Numbered from the stretch's first letter, positions 30,686-40,571 are shown. The stretch: 64,000 nucleotides of DNA from Marinobacter sp. es.042 (GCF_900188315.1 NZ_LT897781.1:3872137-3936136), one strand, 5' to 3'. Notes: generated by a model not told the origin, from the sequence alone. Translations and numbers: made by a program.

Positions 30686-32026
30686 ATGGTGAAACACGCG
30701 GTTGAAGCAAACTTCGATGGTCTGGTCGGTCCCACCCACAACTACGCGGGACTGTCCTGGGGTAATGTAGCCTCCAAATCCAATGTCAGTTCCGTCTCGA
30801 ATCCGAAAGAGGCGGCACTGCAGGGCCTGGCCAAAATGAAGCGCCTTGCGGACCGGGGCTATGTGCAGGGCGTTCTGCCTCCCCATGAGCGGCCGCATAT
30901 TCCGACACTTCGGGCCCTGGGGTTCGAAGGTCCGGACGCTCGCGTTCTTGAGCAGGCGGCCAAATCCAGTCCATCGATCCTGGCGGCGGTCTCCTCTGCG
31001 TCGCCGATGTGGACAGCCAATGCGGCCACGGTATCGCCCAGTGCCGATACCTCAGACCATCGCGTGCACTTCACCCCGGCGAATTTGAGCGCCAAGTTTC
31101 ACCGTTCCATCGAACACACGGTGACCGGACGGGCTCTGAAAGCCATCTTTGCTGACGAGAGCTACTTTGCCCATCATCCGGCGCTGCCATCAGTGAGCCA
31201 CTTCGGGGATGAGGGCGCCGCCAACCATACTCGCTTGTGCGCCGGCTACGGCGACCCCGGTGTTGAGTTGTTTGTGTATGGCCAGATGGCGTTCAACGAG
31301 CAGGCGCCAGCACCAAAAAAATATCCGGCACGACAGACTCTTGAAGCATCCCAGGCAGTGGCCCGGCTGCATGGTCTCAAGGATCAGCATGCAGTGTTCG
31401 CCCAGCAGAATCCGGACGCGATTGATGGCGGCGTTTTCCACAACGACGTGATAGCAGTGGGCAACGGTAATACGCTTTTCTACCATGAAATGGCGTTTCT
31501 CAACGAAGCGCAGGTGCTGGCGGACATCAGGGAGCGGCTCACCGGTGCCGAGCTGGAAGCGGTCCGGGTCAGCAGTGCCGATGTGCCGCTGGAAGATGCG
31601 GTGGCCTCCTACCTGTTCAACAGTCAGTTGCTGAACACACCCGACGGCATGCTGCTGGCAGTGCCCGGCGAGTGCCGTGAAGTGGCTTCCGTCAGCCGTT
31701 ATCTGGATGGCCTGGTGAAGTCTGGCGGGCCTATCACCGCGGTGGAAGTGTTCGACGTCAAGCAGTCCATGCGCAATGGCGGTGGCCCGGCCTGTCTGCG
31801 GTTGCGAGTGGTACTCAACGACGATGAGCTGAAAGCCATCAACCGGGGTGTGTTGCTCACCGATGAACTCTATGAGCGTCTGACCACCTGGGTGGAAGCC
31901 CATTACCGGGATGAACTCAGCCAGAATGAGCTTGGCGATCCGATGTTGCTGGAAGAGGTTCGCAAAGCCCTGGACGAACTCACCGGGATCATGGGCCTGG
32001 GCTCCATCTACGATTTCCAGCTCTAG
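30686..32026 (+). CDS. astB: N-succinylarginine dihydrolase
   Basis: 446 residues starting [22 protein letters not shown], the AstB hallmark. It contains [11 protein letters not shown] (catalytic His region) and [15 protein letters not shown] near the C-terminus with the nucleophile Cys. It belongs to the pentein/amidinotransferase fold and hydrolyses succinylarginine to succinylornithine with release of CO2 and ammonia. It is the last gene of this strand's AST run; astE lies 5 kb away on the other strand. Confidence 0.96.
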   Translation: MVKHAVEANFDGLVGPTHNYAGLSWGNVASKSNVSSVSNPKEAALQGLAKMKRLADRGYVQGVLPPHERPHIPTLRALGFEGPDARVLEQAAKSSPSILAAVSSASPMWTANAATVSPSADTSDHRVHFTPANLSAKFHRSIEHTVTGRALKAIFADESYFAHHPALPSVSHFGDEGAANHTRLCAGYGDPGVELFVYGQMAFNEQAPAPKKYPARQTLEASQAVARLHGLKDQHAVFAQQNPDAIDGGVFHNDVIAVGNGNTLFYHEMAFLNEAQVLADIRERLTGAELEAVRVSSADVPLEDAVASYLFNSQLLNTPDGMLLAVPGECREVASVSRYLDGLVKSGGPITAVEVFDVKQSMRNGGGPACLRLRVVLNDDELKAINRGVLLTDELYERLTTWVEAHYRDELSQNELGDPMLLEEVRKALDELTGIMGLGSIYDFQL

Positions 32027-32048
32027 CAGCCTGCCGGGCTGCGAGTTG

Positions 32049-32684
32049 TCAGGCAGAAATCGACGACGTCAGCATATCCATGGTGTGCCGGATCAGCTGC
32101 TCGGCCGGAAACGCCGGGTTACCCTCGCCCATTTCCGACTGGCATAGCAGGATCACCCCGTGCAGGGCCCCGCGCAGGTACAGTGCGGTCTGAACGGGGT
32201 CGTTGATCCGGTCGCGGTTCATGGTGCCGTCCCGGAGGCCCAGTTCGATGGCTCCTACCATCAGCTCCATCAGGTCTGATTTGGAGCACAACATTTCCTC
32301 TGCCTGACTTTCGTCTGCCTCCGCCATGGCGGTGGACGCCTTGGTCAAAGCCGAGAAGTAATCCGGTTCCTCCAGATAGAAGCGATAATAGGATTCTCCC
32401 ATCGCCCGGATCTGGCCCAGCCCGTTATGCGCGGTCTGTCTTGCCTCTTCAAATCGACGGAACAGGCTATGGCCCGCCCTGAGCATAATGCCCCTCTGTA
32501 TCGCAGCCTTGTCCTTGAAGTACACGTACAGCAAGGCCCGGCTGAGGCTGGCGGTACGGGCGATGTCGTCCATGGACGTGCGTTCGTAGCCCTTTTCCGA
32601 GAACACCAGTTCGGCGGCGTTCAGGATGGTGTCGTAACGGGCCTGTTTCTCACGCTCGCGACGGGTTTTCAGCGGTTCGCTCAT
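32049..32684 (-). CDS. TetR-family repressor
   Basis: 211 residues. The N-terminal HTH is typical: RYDTILNAAELVFSEKGYE, then TSMDDIARTASLSRALLYVY with the recognition helix and YFKDKAAI. The C-terminal ligand domain is variable. The gene is divergent from the RND efflux genes and two tandem palindromes lie in the gap, so local repression of the efflux operon and itself is likely. It resembles the regulators of MexGHI/TriABC-like pumps only by arrangement. Confidence 0.88.
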   Translation of the reverse strand: MSEPLKTRREREKQARYDTILNAAELVFSEKGYERTSMDDIARTASLSRALLYVYFKDKAAIQRGIMLRAGHSLFRRFEEARQTAHNGLGQIRAMGESYYRFYLEEPDYFSALTKASTAMAEADESQAEEMLCSKSDLMELMVGAIELGLRDGTMNRDRINDPVQTALYLRGALHGVILLCQSEMGEGNPAFPAEQLIRHTMDMLTSSISA

Positions 32685-32748
32685 TCAATCATCCGGTTAG
32701 TTGGCAACAGCACGCATAGGATACCTGAAATCGAATCAAACCCGATTA

Positions 32749-32780
32749 TTGACAAAATGTCAAAGAATGACATGATGTCT
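32749..32780 (+). promoter_or_regulatory. RND efflux promoter overlapped by two tandem palindromic operators
   Basis: TTGACA (32749-32754) and CATGAT (32771-32776) are separated by 16 bases. Overlapping them are TGACAaaaTGTCA (32750-32762) and TGACAtgaTGTCT (32768-32780), centred 18 bases apart. This is the expected geometry for two TetR dimers blocking a promoter. Confidence 0.65.
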
Positions 32781-32850
32781 AAATCAACCATCGGGTTTCT
32801 CCAGGGACAGGACCCCGTCAACTACACAAGCAAGGATGAAAGGAAGAGTC

Positions 32851-33930
32851 ATGACACCACTTCGAATCCCCGTCGCCATCGTTTCTCTTGCGGTTTTTTC
32901 ACTGTTGTTGTCGGGCTGTAAAGCCAGTGACCTAGCCCCGGAGCCCGGGCAGCAGAAGGTTTCAGTGCGTGTGTCAGAAGTTTCCGGCGGCGAGAGCCAG
33001 GATATGCCGCTGCGGTTTTCCGGAATTGTTCGTGCTACCCAGCGAGCGACACTGACCTTCCAGGTCAGTGGCACCCTCAAGGAGCAGGCGGTGGAGCTCG
33101 GGCAGAAGGTGCAGGCCGGTGATCTGCTCGCCCGGGTCTACAATCCTGGCCTGGAGCCGGCCCGGGACTCTGCCCGGGCCCGCCTGGAAGAGTTGAGAAC
33201 CCAGTATCAGCAGGCTCAGCGGGAGTGGGAACGCTCCAGCCGATTGCACGAGCGCGGTGTGGTGTCCGAGCAGACGCTGGAGCAGCTTGCCGCTCGGCGG
33301 GACTCCCTGGAGGCCAGCGTGGCAACGGCGCGGGCCTCCCTGGCGGAGGCAACCCAGCTGCTCGAGGAGAGTACACTTCGGGCGCCCTTTTCCGGACGGG
33401 TTGAAGCCCTGCTGGTGGAGCGGGACGAATTCGTGGCGGCCGGACAGCCGGTGATGCGGCTTTCCTCGCCCGAGGGCCGTGAGGTAGAGGTGCGGGTGCC
33501 GGCGTATCTGCTGGATCATGTTGAGCTGGAGCAAACCTTGCCTGTCTGGTCCGTCCAGGACCGCAGCCGCCCCGCACAATCCGGTTCGGTGGTCGAGATT
33601 GCCCAGGCCAGCGCCATTCGCGGCGAACTGCATCCGGTTCTGGTGAGCCTGCCGGTAAACACCCTGGAGCCCGGCCAGCCGGTAGAAGTGGGCATCACGC
33701 CTGTTCGGGAATCTGCCATCACAGTGCCCCTGCTGTCGGTGATCCGCAACGCCGAGGGCGTCAGTGTGTTCCGGGTCCGGGATAACGTGGCCTCCCGCGT
33801 TGCGGTGGAAGTCGACCGGGTCGTGGGCGAGCGGGTGGTGGTTACCTCCGGCGATCTGTCCCCGGGTGACCTGGTGGTTTATGCCGGCATGACACGGCTG
33901 GCGGACGGTGATGCCGTGGAGGTGCGCTGA
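32851..33930 (+). CDS. RND efflux periplasmic adaptor (membrane fusion) lipoprotein
   Basis: 359 residues from the ATG at 32851, preceded by AAGGAAGA. The signal peptide ends in lipobox LLLSGC, so it is lipid-anchored. A barrel-sandwich (biotinyl-lipoyl-like) half is seen in TFQVSGTLKEQAVELGQKVQAGDLLARVYNP, then a long alpha-hairpin (about 95-165), then the second lipoyl half STLRAPFSGRVEALLVERDEFV. It bridges the inner-membrane RND pump to an outer-membrane channel. Its stop overlaps the pump gene start (TGATG). No outer-membrane factor is encoded nearby, so a shared TolC/OprM-like channel is presumed. Confidence 0.92.
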   Translation: MTPLRIPVAIVSLAVFSLLLSGCKASDLAPEPGQQKVSVRVSEVSGGESQDMPLRFSGIVRATQRATLTFQVSGTLKEQAVELGQKVQAGDLLARVYNPGLEPARDSARARLEELRTQYQQAQREWERSSRLHERGVVSEQTLEQLAARRDSLEASVATARASLAEATQLLEESTLRAPFSGRVEALLVERDEFVAAGQPVMRLSSPEGREVEVRVPAYLLDHVELEQTLPVWSVQDRSRPAQSGSVVEIAQASAIRGELHPVLVSLPVNTLEPGQPVEVGITPVRESAITVPLLSVIRNAEGVSVFRVRDNVASRVAVEVDRVVGERVVVTSGDLSPGDLVVYAGMTRLADGDAVEVR

Positions 33931-36900
33931 TGACCCGCCGGCTTCTGAACTGCCAGCGCCTGCTGGGCATGGTGGTGACCATGCTCTGCTTACTGGGTAT
34001 CGCCGCTTACAGCACCATGCCGCGCCAGGAGGACCCGTCGTTTCCCTACCGGGCCGGCCTGATCAGCATCAATTATCCGGGTGCCAGCGCCGAGGCCGTT
34101 GAACGGCTGGTACTCCGGCCCCTGGTGGATGAACTTCGGCAGGTTGAGGAGGTGGATTATACCCAGTCCACCGCCCGTACCGGCGTTGCCATCGTGCGCC
34201 TGCGCCTGAATGACGACATCTACGACACCGACCCCGCCTGGGACCGTGTGCGCCAGGCAATGGAACGGGCGAAGCAGGACTTCCCGGACGATGTGGGCCG
34301 GATGGTGCTTGATGATCGCCTGATCGATATTCCCGCCATCGTCATGGCCGTAGGAGGCTCGCCCTCGGTAACGGAACTATCCGACGTCGCCGAAAGGCTC
34401 AAGCAGAACCTGTCGAATCTACCGGGGGTTTCCCGGATTGAGCTCGAAGGCGATGCCGACGAGCAGATTACCCTGGCACTGGACGATGCCGCGCTCTTCC
34501 GGCTTGGTATTTCTCCGGCGCGGGTGCTGGACACGCTGGCGCGGCGAAACCAGACCATTCCCGGCGGCTTCGTGGTGGTCAATGGCCGCCGCCTGTCGGT
34601 GCTTCCCAACAGCGAATTCGCCGATATTGACGCCATCCGCGCCACGCCTATAGAGCTTCCGGATGGGTCCCAGGTGCCCCTGGCCGCGGCAGCGGATGTC
34701 TGGCGTGGACCAGTAGAACCCAGACAGCCGGAAACCTGGTACGACGGCGAACGGGTGGTGCTGGTCTCCATCATTATGGAAGAGGGCACCACCGATGCGA
34801 TCCGCTTTGGTCAGCGGGTGCGCGAACGCATGGAGCAGATTCGCGGAGACTTTGAGCCTTATGAAATCCGGGAGATGTTCTTCCAGCCGGACAAGGTGCA
34901 GGAACGGCTCGATAACCTGGCCTGGAGCCTGGTGCTTTCAGTGCTGATCATCGTGGCGGTAGTCTTTACCGGCATGGGCATTCGTATGGGGCTGCTGGTC
35001 GCGTCCATTCTGCCCATGGTTGCCCTGATCAGTGTCGGGCTTTATGACCTCGGCGGGGGCGTGCTGCATCAGATTGCCGTCATCGGCATGGTGATCTCAT
35101 TGGGCATTCTGATCGACAACGCCATCGTGATTGTCGAAAACATCCAGGGCCACCTGGATGAGGGCATGCGACGGCTGGATGCCCTGCGCCAGGCCGTCAG
35201 TGAGCTGGCCGGTCCGCTGGGTGCCTCAACGGGAACCACGCTGGCGGCCTTTGCGCCCCTGCTTCTGGCCAAGGGTGGGGCCGCTGATTTCACCCGCGGT
35301 GTGCCGGTGATGATCATGCTGACGCTGTCCGTCAGCTACCTGCTTGCTATCTCCGCCGTTCCCCTGCTGGCGGCCAGATTCCTGAAGCCCCGCCGCAAGG
35401 CGGGCCAGGACCGATTGATCGGAGTAGCCCGTTTTCTGGGTGGCCTGGTATCCCGTTACCCCGGACGGCTGATTACCGCCGGCGCCATACTTGTAGGCAT
35501 CAGTCTTGCGATGACCCCCTTCATGGCCCAGCAGTTCTTTCCGAATGCCGATCGCCCGAGGGTGATTGTCGAAGTCTACATGCCCGAGGGCACCGACCAG
35601 GCCCGCACGGCAGAGGCCACGGAAAGTCTGGAACGAATTATCCGGTCACAGCCGGACGCCCTGAAGGTTCACCGGTTCGTAGGCTTCACCGGACCTTCAT
35701 TTTATTACAACCTGCAGCGCGCCCCCCAGGCACCGAACCGGGCACGGCTGGTGGTTACGACACCCACACTGGAAGACACTACCGGCATGATCCGCTGGAT
35801 TCGCGCGCACGTGAAAGACCAGATGCCGGAACTGGACGTGACCGTGGGTATTCTCGGGCAGGGGCCACCAAGGGCTGCACCGGTGGCAATCCGTGTCTAC
35901 CATGCCAATGATGGAGCCCGGATCGAGGCGGTGGAGCGGATCTTCAGCATTCTGAGAGGCGTTGAGGGCACGGTTGATGTCCGCCATGACCTGGATATTG
36001 GCGTTCCCAGTATTGCCATCAACGTCGACGATGCCACGGCTGCCCGCTACGGCCTGACCCGGGCCGATGTGGCCCAGAGCCTCTATGGCCAGAGCTTTGG
36101 TGTGGTGGCTGAGCGCTATCGCCAGGAAGAGGATCCCATCCCCCTGGTGCTGCGTTCCCGCGAGGGCACGGCCCTGTCGCTGTCACGGTTGCTGTCAGTG
36201 AACATCTACAATGACCGGGGCGACGCCGTGCCGCTTTCAGCAGTGGCGACGGTGGACACCACCTGGGAACCGGCGGCTCGATACCTGCGTGATGGCGTAA
36301 GAATGAACACCGTCACGGCTAATCTCGAAACCGGTTACAGCTTCAGCCAGGCTCTGGACGGCCTTTACGCAGGGCTTGAGAGAAACCCGTTACCGCCGGG
36401 CACCCGCATGGCCATGGGCGGTGACGCCGAAGGCTCCGGTGAAGCCAATACCGCATTGCTAACCGCAGCCCCCATCGGGATGCTGTTGCTGCTGTTCTTC
36501 CTGCTGCTGCAGTTCAACTCCTTCCGCCGGGTCGGCATTATCCTTCTGACGGTGCCGCTGGCTACCGTCGGTATTTTCCCCGGATTGGTGCTGTCCGGCT
36601 CACCCTTCGGTTTCCAGTCTTTGCTTGGCGTGATCGCCCTGGTGGGAATCGTGGTGAACAACGCCATCGTTCTGCTGGACGTGATGGATCGGGAACTGGA
36701 GAAAGGAAGAGACATCCGCGACGCCATGCGCAACGCGGTAGAGCAGCGCACCCGCCCGATCCTGCTGACCACAGCAACCACCGTGGCCGGCCTGCTGCCA
36801 TTGGCGTTCTCAAGCTCCACGCTCTGGCCACCCATGGCCTGGGCCATCATCTCCGGCCTGCTGGCCTCAACGGTGCTGACGCTGCTGGTCATCCCGGCTG

Positions 36901-36956
36901 TCTGCACCCAGTTGATCAAAGTCAGCGTGCCGGAACCGGAAAACGCCCCGGCCTGA
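33930..36956 (+). CDS. RND-family efflux transporter (AcrB-like)
   Basis: 1008 residues, with the internal duplication of RND pumps. The first transmembrane helix is near 13-31, a large periplasmic loop follows, and helices resume near 330. The helix with the proton-relay motif (GMVISLGILIDNAIVIVENI) corresponds to the conserved TM4 Asp region; its counterpart in the second half is ALVGIVVNNAIVLLDVMDRE. Substrate is unknown; the adaptor/pump pair without outer-membrane gene resembles hydrophobe or dye exporters. The frame is intact. Confidence 0.93.
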   Translation: MTRRLLNCQRLLGMVVTMLCLLGIAAYSTMPRQEDPSFPYRAGLISINYPGASAEAVERLVLRPLVDELRQVEEVDYTQSTARTGVAIVRLRLNDDIYDTDPAWDRVRQAMERAKQDFPDDVGRMVLDDRLIDIPAIVMAVGGSPSVTELSDVAERLKQNLSNLPGVSRIELEGDADEQITLALDDAALFRLGISPARVLDTLARRNQTIPGGFVVVNGRRLSVLPNSEFADIDAIRATPIELPDGSQVPLAAAADVWRGPVEPRQPETWYDGERVVLVSIIMEEGTTDAIRFGQRVRERMEQIRGDFEPYEIREMFFQPDKVQERLDNLAWSLVLSVLIIVAVVFTGMGIRMGLLVASILPMVALISVGLYDLGGGVLHQIAVIGMVISLGILIDNAIVIVENIQGHLDEGMRRLDALRQAVSELAGPLGASTGTTLAAFAPLLLAKGGAADFTRGVPVMIMLTLSVSYLLAISAVPLLAARFLKPRRKAGQDRLIGVARFLGGLVSRYPGRLITAGAILVGISLAMTPFMAQQFFPNADRPRVIVEVYMPEGTDQARTAEATESLERIIRSQPDALKVHRFVGFTGPSFYYNLQRAPQAPNRARLVVTTPTLEDTTGMIRWIRAHVKDQMPELDVTVGILGQGPPRAAPVAIRVYHANDGARIEAVERIFSILRGVEGTVDVRHDLDIGVPSIAINVDDATAARYGLTRADVAQSLYGQSFGVVAERYRQEEDPIPLVLRSREGTALSLSRLLSVNIYNDRGDAVPLSAVATVDTTWEPAARYLRDGVRMNTVTANLETGYSFSQALDGLYAGLERNPLPPGTRMAMGGDAEGSGEANTALLTAAPIGMLLLLFFLLLQFNSFRRVGIILLTVPLATVGIFPGLVLSGSPFGFQSLLGVIALVGIVVNNAIVLLDVMDRELEKGRDIRDAMRNAVEQRTRPILLTTATTVAGLLPLAFSSSTLWPPMAWAIISGLLASTVLTLLVIPAVCTQLIKVSVPEPENAPA

Positions 36957-36971
36957 CTGGAACGCGAACAG

Positions 36972-37032
36972 GGGGTCAGATGAAAATGGGGTCAGATGAA
37001 CTTTTCATCTGACCCCATTTTCATCTGACCCC
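36972..37032. repeat. ggggtcagatgaa inverted repeat, copy 2 (double unit)
   Basis: Two head-to-tail units ggggtcagatgaa on the left are mirrored by two on the right: a perfect 29-bp inverted repeat (36972-37000 with 37004-37032) around a 3-base loop. It lies between the convergent RND pump and astE genes and ends 4 bases before the end of astE. Confidence 0.9.
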
Positions 37033-37035
37033 GAT

Positions 37036-38076
37036 TTAAGGCGGTGGTCCGGGCCTGATCATCAGGCCGACTCTATGGCCCACCGGAACCTCCGGATTGG
37101 GGAACACAATCGCCTCTGGTGAATGCCCCACCCGGTAACTGGTCTCGTCGTCCTCCCAGATGACTGTGCCGGGCTGATACTCGGTGAAATTGGCGACATC
37201 GTCCGGAATATGGAACCGGAAGTTCTTCCCGGTGTTCAGAATCTCATGCACCACCTCGAACACCGTCAGATGATCAAATGGCGGCTGCGGCGCAGGTGAG
37301 GGCAGCCCCCGGAACCGCCGTCGCAAGGCATCCTGGATGCCGGAAAAGCGCCCCAGATCATTCTGGCCGAACGGCCGAACCTTACCCAGCTCCACGGTAA
37401 AACTCTCGGCCTTCAACAGCGACGAGGAAAACGACGAAAACGTTGTACCCGCCTTGTGCTGCAGCAGAAGCGTCTCCACCTCTGCCTCCAGCAAAAAATC
37501 ACACTGGTCGACCGGAACCGTTCTTCCCTCAACAAACGGATACAGCGCAAACCGCTCCCTGTGCGACGGCCGAATGGCCGTGTGCAGGTCGTAGTGATAG
37601 AGCGCCTGGGGATTGGCCATTGCAAACTGCCGGCAAGCCTCCTCAAGCTCCTGCGCCCGCGCAGCCTCGGCCAGCCCCTCATACTCGTTCCGACTATGCG
37701 CGCCATCGAACAGCCGATTGAGGTTCACTTCCAGAAAGCGCTTCCCAGCGACCATCGCGGGCGGATTACCCAGAATCAGCAAGACCGGGCAAGCCAGCTC
37801 CCATTCGCCCTCAATCAGCTCGGAAACCAGTCTGTTAAGAACCTCAATGGGCGCTGTTTCGTTCCCGTGAACACCTGCAGAAACGATGATGGCCTCGGCA
37901 TTCGGATTGCTGCGGCCAGCCGGGGGAACAATGTCCAGTACACCCACAGCCTTGCGGCTGATTCGGGTGCCGTCGGGGAGGAATGCTTTGGTTTCTGGGA
38001 GTGATGCGGCTGGGTTGTCCAGGGTGTGGGAAAGCCAGTCACAATTCGTTCCGAACAGATCTTGTTTTGCCGACAT
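37036..38076 (-). CDS. astE: Succinylglutamate desuccinylase
   Basis: 346 residues from the ATG at 38076 (MSAKQDLFG); the frame is open further upstream but runs into the cruciform element, so the longer start is rejected. Zinc-carboxypeptidase-like (M14/AspA family) ligands are visible: His and Glu in GVHGNETAPIEV, His in YHYDLHTAIRPSH, and the catalytic Glu in SFTVELGKVRPFG. It hydrolyses succinylglutamate to glutamate and succinate, the last AST step. It stands at the end of the aot transporter run on the minus strand instead of after astB. Confidence 0.93.
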   Translation of the reverse strand: MSAKQDLFGTNCDWLSHTLDNPAASLPETKAFLPDGTRISRKAVGVLDIVPPAGRSNPNAEAIIVSAGVHGNETAPIEVLNRLVSELIEGEWELACPVLLILGNPPAMVAGKRFLEVNLNRLFDGAHSRNEYEGLAEAARAQELEEACRQFAMANPQALYHYDLHTAIRPSHRERFALYPFVEGRTVPVDQCDFLLEAEVETLLLQHKAGTTFSSFSSSLLKAESFTVELGKVRPFGQNDLGRFSGIQDALRRRFRGLPSPAPQPPFDHLTVFEVVHEILNTGKNFRFHIPDDVANFTEYQPGTVIWEDDETSYRVGHSPEAIVFPNPEVPVGHRVGLMIRPGPPP

Positions 38077-38104
38077 AGAAGCCCCGAACCAAGTTTGGGG
38101 GCGG

Positions 38105-38202
38105 GCAGGGTATTGCCTCCCGGGAATGTCTGAAGCCATGGATGGCTTCAGTCAAGCGCACATGGATGTGCTCGTAGCGTTTCCCGGGAGGCAATACCCT
38201 GC
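38105..38202. repeat. Cruciform element copy B with 54-nt conserved core
   Basis: Perfect 22-bp arms (38105-38126 with 38181-38202), extended by a few imperfect pairs, enclose a 54-nt core. The core contains CTGAAGCCATGGATGGCTTCAG-type and GCGCACATGGATGTGC hairpins and ends CGTAGCGT. It matches copy A (22703-22814, minus strand) in core length and motifs; the arms are unrelated. It lies between aotM and astE. Confidence 0.85.
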
Positions 38203-38236
38203 CTGCCCGGGCACTGAAGTGTGATGTTCCGCGGGC

Positions 38237-38959
38237 TCAGCCGTTCACAGGCCGCTGGTGCTTCAGAAGATGAGTTTCGAGTTTGCGGAAAGCGAACACC
38301 AGGATAAAGGTCAGTGCCATGTAGCACAGCGCCACAAAAATAAACGCATCAAACGGCGCATAAAACCGGGAGTAAATATTACGGGCCGCCCCCGTCAGAT
38401 CCACAATGGTTACCACACTCGCAATCGCACTCGCGTGCAGCATGAAGATCACCTCGTTGGAGTAGGCCTGCACCGCCCGCCGCGCTGCACTTGGCAGCAC
38501 AATCCGCCGCATCCGCATAAACCAGTTCATGCCATAGGCTTTGGCTGCTTCAATTTCACCGTTGGGCGTAGATATGATCGCACCGCGGATAATCTCCGTG
38601 GTATAGGCCGCGGTGTTCAGCGTGAAAGCCAGCAGGGCCGGGTAAAAAGGCTCCCGGAAAATCTCCCACCAGAAGGTTTCCTGGATGCCCTCAATCTGGG
38701 CAAGCCCGTAATAGATGATATAAAGCTGGATCAGCAATGGTGTGCCGCGGAACAGATAGGTGTAAAGCCACACCGGGCCGGAGACGAAGGGGTTGCGAAC
38801 CGTCCGGAGGATGGCCAGCGGAACCGCCACCAGCAAACCGATAACCAGGGACAGAAACACCAGATGCACGGTGGTCACCATGCCATCCCAGTATTCCATG
38901 ATGGTCATGGCGGTAAAGATTTCGTTCTGGTTCAGCCACCCGGCAATGAAATCAGGCAT
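38237..38959 (-). CDS. aotM: Basic amino acid ABC permease (AotM/HisM-like)
   Basis: 240 residues with about five membrane segments. The HisM-type block LYTYLFRGTPLLIQLYIIYYG and the EAA coupling loop EIEAAKAYGMNWFMRMRRIVLPSA are present. It pairs with AotQ in importing arginine/ornithine-type cationic amino acids, a choice made from the adjacency to AST genes. It begins 3 bases after aotQ ends. Confidence 0.9.
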   Translation of the reverse strand: MPDFIAGWLNQNEIFTAMTIMEYWDGMVTTVHLVFLSLVIGLLVAVPLAILRTVRNPFVSGPVWLYTYLFRGTPLLIQLYIIYYGLAQIEGIQETFWWEIFREPFYPALLAFTLNTAAYTTEIIRGAIISTPNGEIEAAKAYGMNWFMRMRRIVLPSAARRAVQAYSNEVIFMLHASAIASVVTIVDLTGAARNIYSRFYAPFDAFIFVALCYMALTFILVFAFRKLETHLLKHQRPVNG

Positions 38960-38962
38960 CCG

Positions 38963-39667
38963 TTAACTCCCCTGAACCACGCCGACATTGGCCCGTTTAT
39001 CGAGCCACTTGATAAACAATTCAGACCCTGCCGTGAGGGCCAGGTAAACAAACGCCACCGGAATGAAAAAGTGGAACGGCATGCGCTCCGCCTTGGCAGC
39101 TTCCTCCGCCACACGAACCATGTCGGTCAGGCCGATAATGGAAACCAGGGCGGTGGTCTTCAGCAGAACCTGCCAGTTGTTGCCCAGACCGGGCAGGGCA
39201 TGGCGCATCATTTGTGGCAGCATGATTCTGCGGAAGGTATGAAAACGGGTAAAGCCGTAGGCTCGGGCAGCCTCAATCTGGCCGGTTTCAACCGCCAGGA
39301 AAGCGCCGCGGAAGGTTTCGGTCATATAGGCGCCGAAAATCAGCCCGATGGTTACAACGCCGGAGATGAACGGGTCGAACTGAAAGAAAAAGTCGATTTC
39401 GTAAGCTTCCCAGATGTAATCCGAGAGCATGTTCACTGCCACCTGGCCGCCATAGTAGAAGAGCAGCATCATGACCAGGTCCGGTACGCCACGAATCAGC
39501 GTGGTGTAGGTAGTCGCGATACCTTTGGCAACCCGGCTTTGCGACAGTTTGGCAGACGCGCCAATCAGTCCCAGGGCAACCGAGAGGGCAAGCGACAGGA
39601 AGGCCAGTTCAATGGTGACTACTGCCCCTTCCATCAGGGCCGGGCCATAGCCTTTCAGATCGAGCAT
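38963..39667 (-). CDS. aotQ: Basic amino acid ABC permease (AotQ/HisQ-like)
   Basis: 234 residues from the ATG at 39667 (MLDLKGYGPALMEGAVVTIE), the family start; upstream in-frame Met adds a non-homologous leader. It carries TTLIRGVPDLVMMLLFYYGGQ and the EAA loop QIEAARAYGFTRFHTFRRIMLPQ. It forms the inner-membrane channel with AotM. Confidence 0.9.
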   Translation of the reverse strand: MLDLKGYGPALMEGAVVTIELAFLSLALSVALGLIGASAKLSQSRVAKGIATTYTTLIRGVPDLVMMLLFYYGGQVAVNMLSDYIWEAYEIDFFFQFDPFISGVVTIGLIFGAYMTETFRGAFLAVETGQIEAARAYGFTRFHTFRRIMLPQMMRHALPGLGNNWQVLLKTTALVSIIGLTDMVRVAEEAAKAERMPFHFFIPVAFVYLALTAGSELFIKWLDKRANVGVVQGS

Positions 39668-39718
39668 GGGAACGTCCGGTAAGCAGAGGCGGCCCTGACG
39701 GGCCACCCCTCGGCAGAT

Positions 39719-40471
39719 TTACATCTTGATGTCGTAAGCGAAGTACTTCTGCATGATGGTGTCGTAGGTACCATCTTCCTTCAGGGTGCGAAGGGCCGCA
39801 TTCACTTCTTCTGCAAGGTCGGTGTCGCGCTGACGCATGGCAACACCCACGCCTTCGCCAAGCTTGACCGCTTCACCAACTTCCTTGAAGCCTTCCTTGG
39901 TGAGAACAGTCTGCTCGCCCACCGGATAGTCTACGAAAACGACATCGAGGCGCTGGCCTTCAAGGTCCAGAACCATGTCGTCTGCGGTGGTGTAGCGCTT
40001 GATGGTGACGATGCCACCCATGTTTTCAGTCACGTAGGTGTCCATGGTGGTACCGCGCTGAACGCCAACGGTCTTGCCTTCCATCGCACTCATGTCAGTG
40101 ACGTCGGTGTTGAAGCTCTCAGGACCGAACCAGCCACCCGGGGTGTTGTAGTACGGCTCGGAGAACAGAACCCGCTCTGCGCGCTCCGGCGTAATGGACA
40201 TGGAAGACATGATCAGATCGAATTTACGCGCCAGCAGGCCCGGAATCATTCCGTCCCACGCCTGGATCACGAATTCGCAGTTGGCGTTCATTTCTTCACA
40301 CATGGCTTCGGCCAGTTCCACTTCGAAACCGGTCAGTTCACCATTCTCGTCCTTGTACTCAAACGGCTCGTAAGGCACGTCGAACGCGATGCGGAGGTCC
40401 CGCTCTTGGGCCTGTGCGCCACCAGCAATCAGGGCGAGTGCGCAGCTTGCTGCAAAAATCATTTTTTTCAT
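39719..40471 (-). CDS. aotJ: Basic amino acid ABC substrate-binding protein (AotJ/ArgT-like)
   Basis: 250 residues with signal peptide MKKMIFAASCALALIAGGAQA and GGAGAAG upstream. It opens DLRIAFDVPYEPFEYKDENG, and SSMSITPERAERVLFSEPYY and GVQRGTTMDTYV are the type II amino-acid-binding blocks. It captures arginine/ornithine-like ligands in the periplasm. It is about 100 bases downstream of aotP in the same direction. Confidence 0.92.
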   Translation of the reverse strand: MKKMIFAASCALALIAGGAQAQERDLRIAFDVPYEPFEYKDENGELTGFEVELAEAMCEEMNANCEFVIQAWDGMIPGLLARKFDLIMSSMSITPERAERVLFSEPYYNTPGGWFGPESFNTDVTDMSAMEGKTVGVQRGTTMDTYVTENMGGIVTIKRYTTADDMVLDLEGQRLDVVFVDYPVGEQTVLTKEGFKEVGEAVKLGEGVGVAMRQRDTDLAEEVNAALRTLKEDGTYDTIMQKYFAYDIKM

Positions 40472-40571
40472 GTGTCACTTCTCCAGTGGTTTGCCTTTTG
40501 GGCTTTATTTTTGATGGAAGTTTTTGGTTCCAACATTTTATTTCTTCACCGGTTCAAGATAGCACCGAGTG

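Noticed and set aside
36972..37032. Rho-independent terminator for the RND operon
   Set aside because: The stem is long and repeated elsewhere, and no T run follows; treated as a REP-like element, although it could still end transcription.
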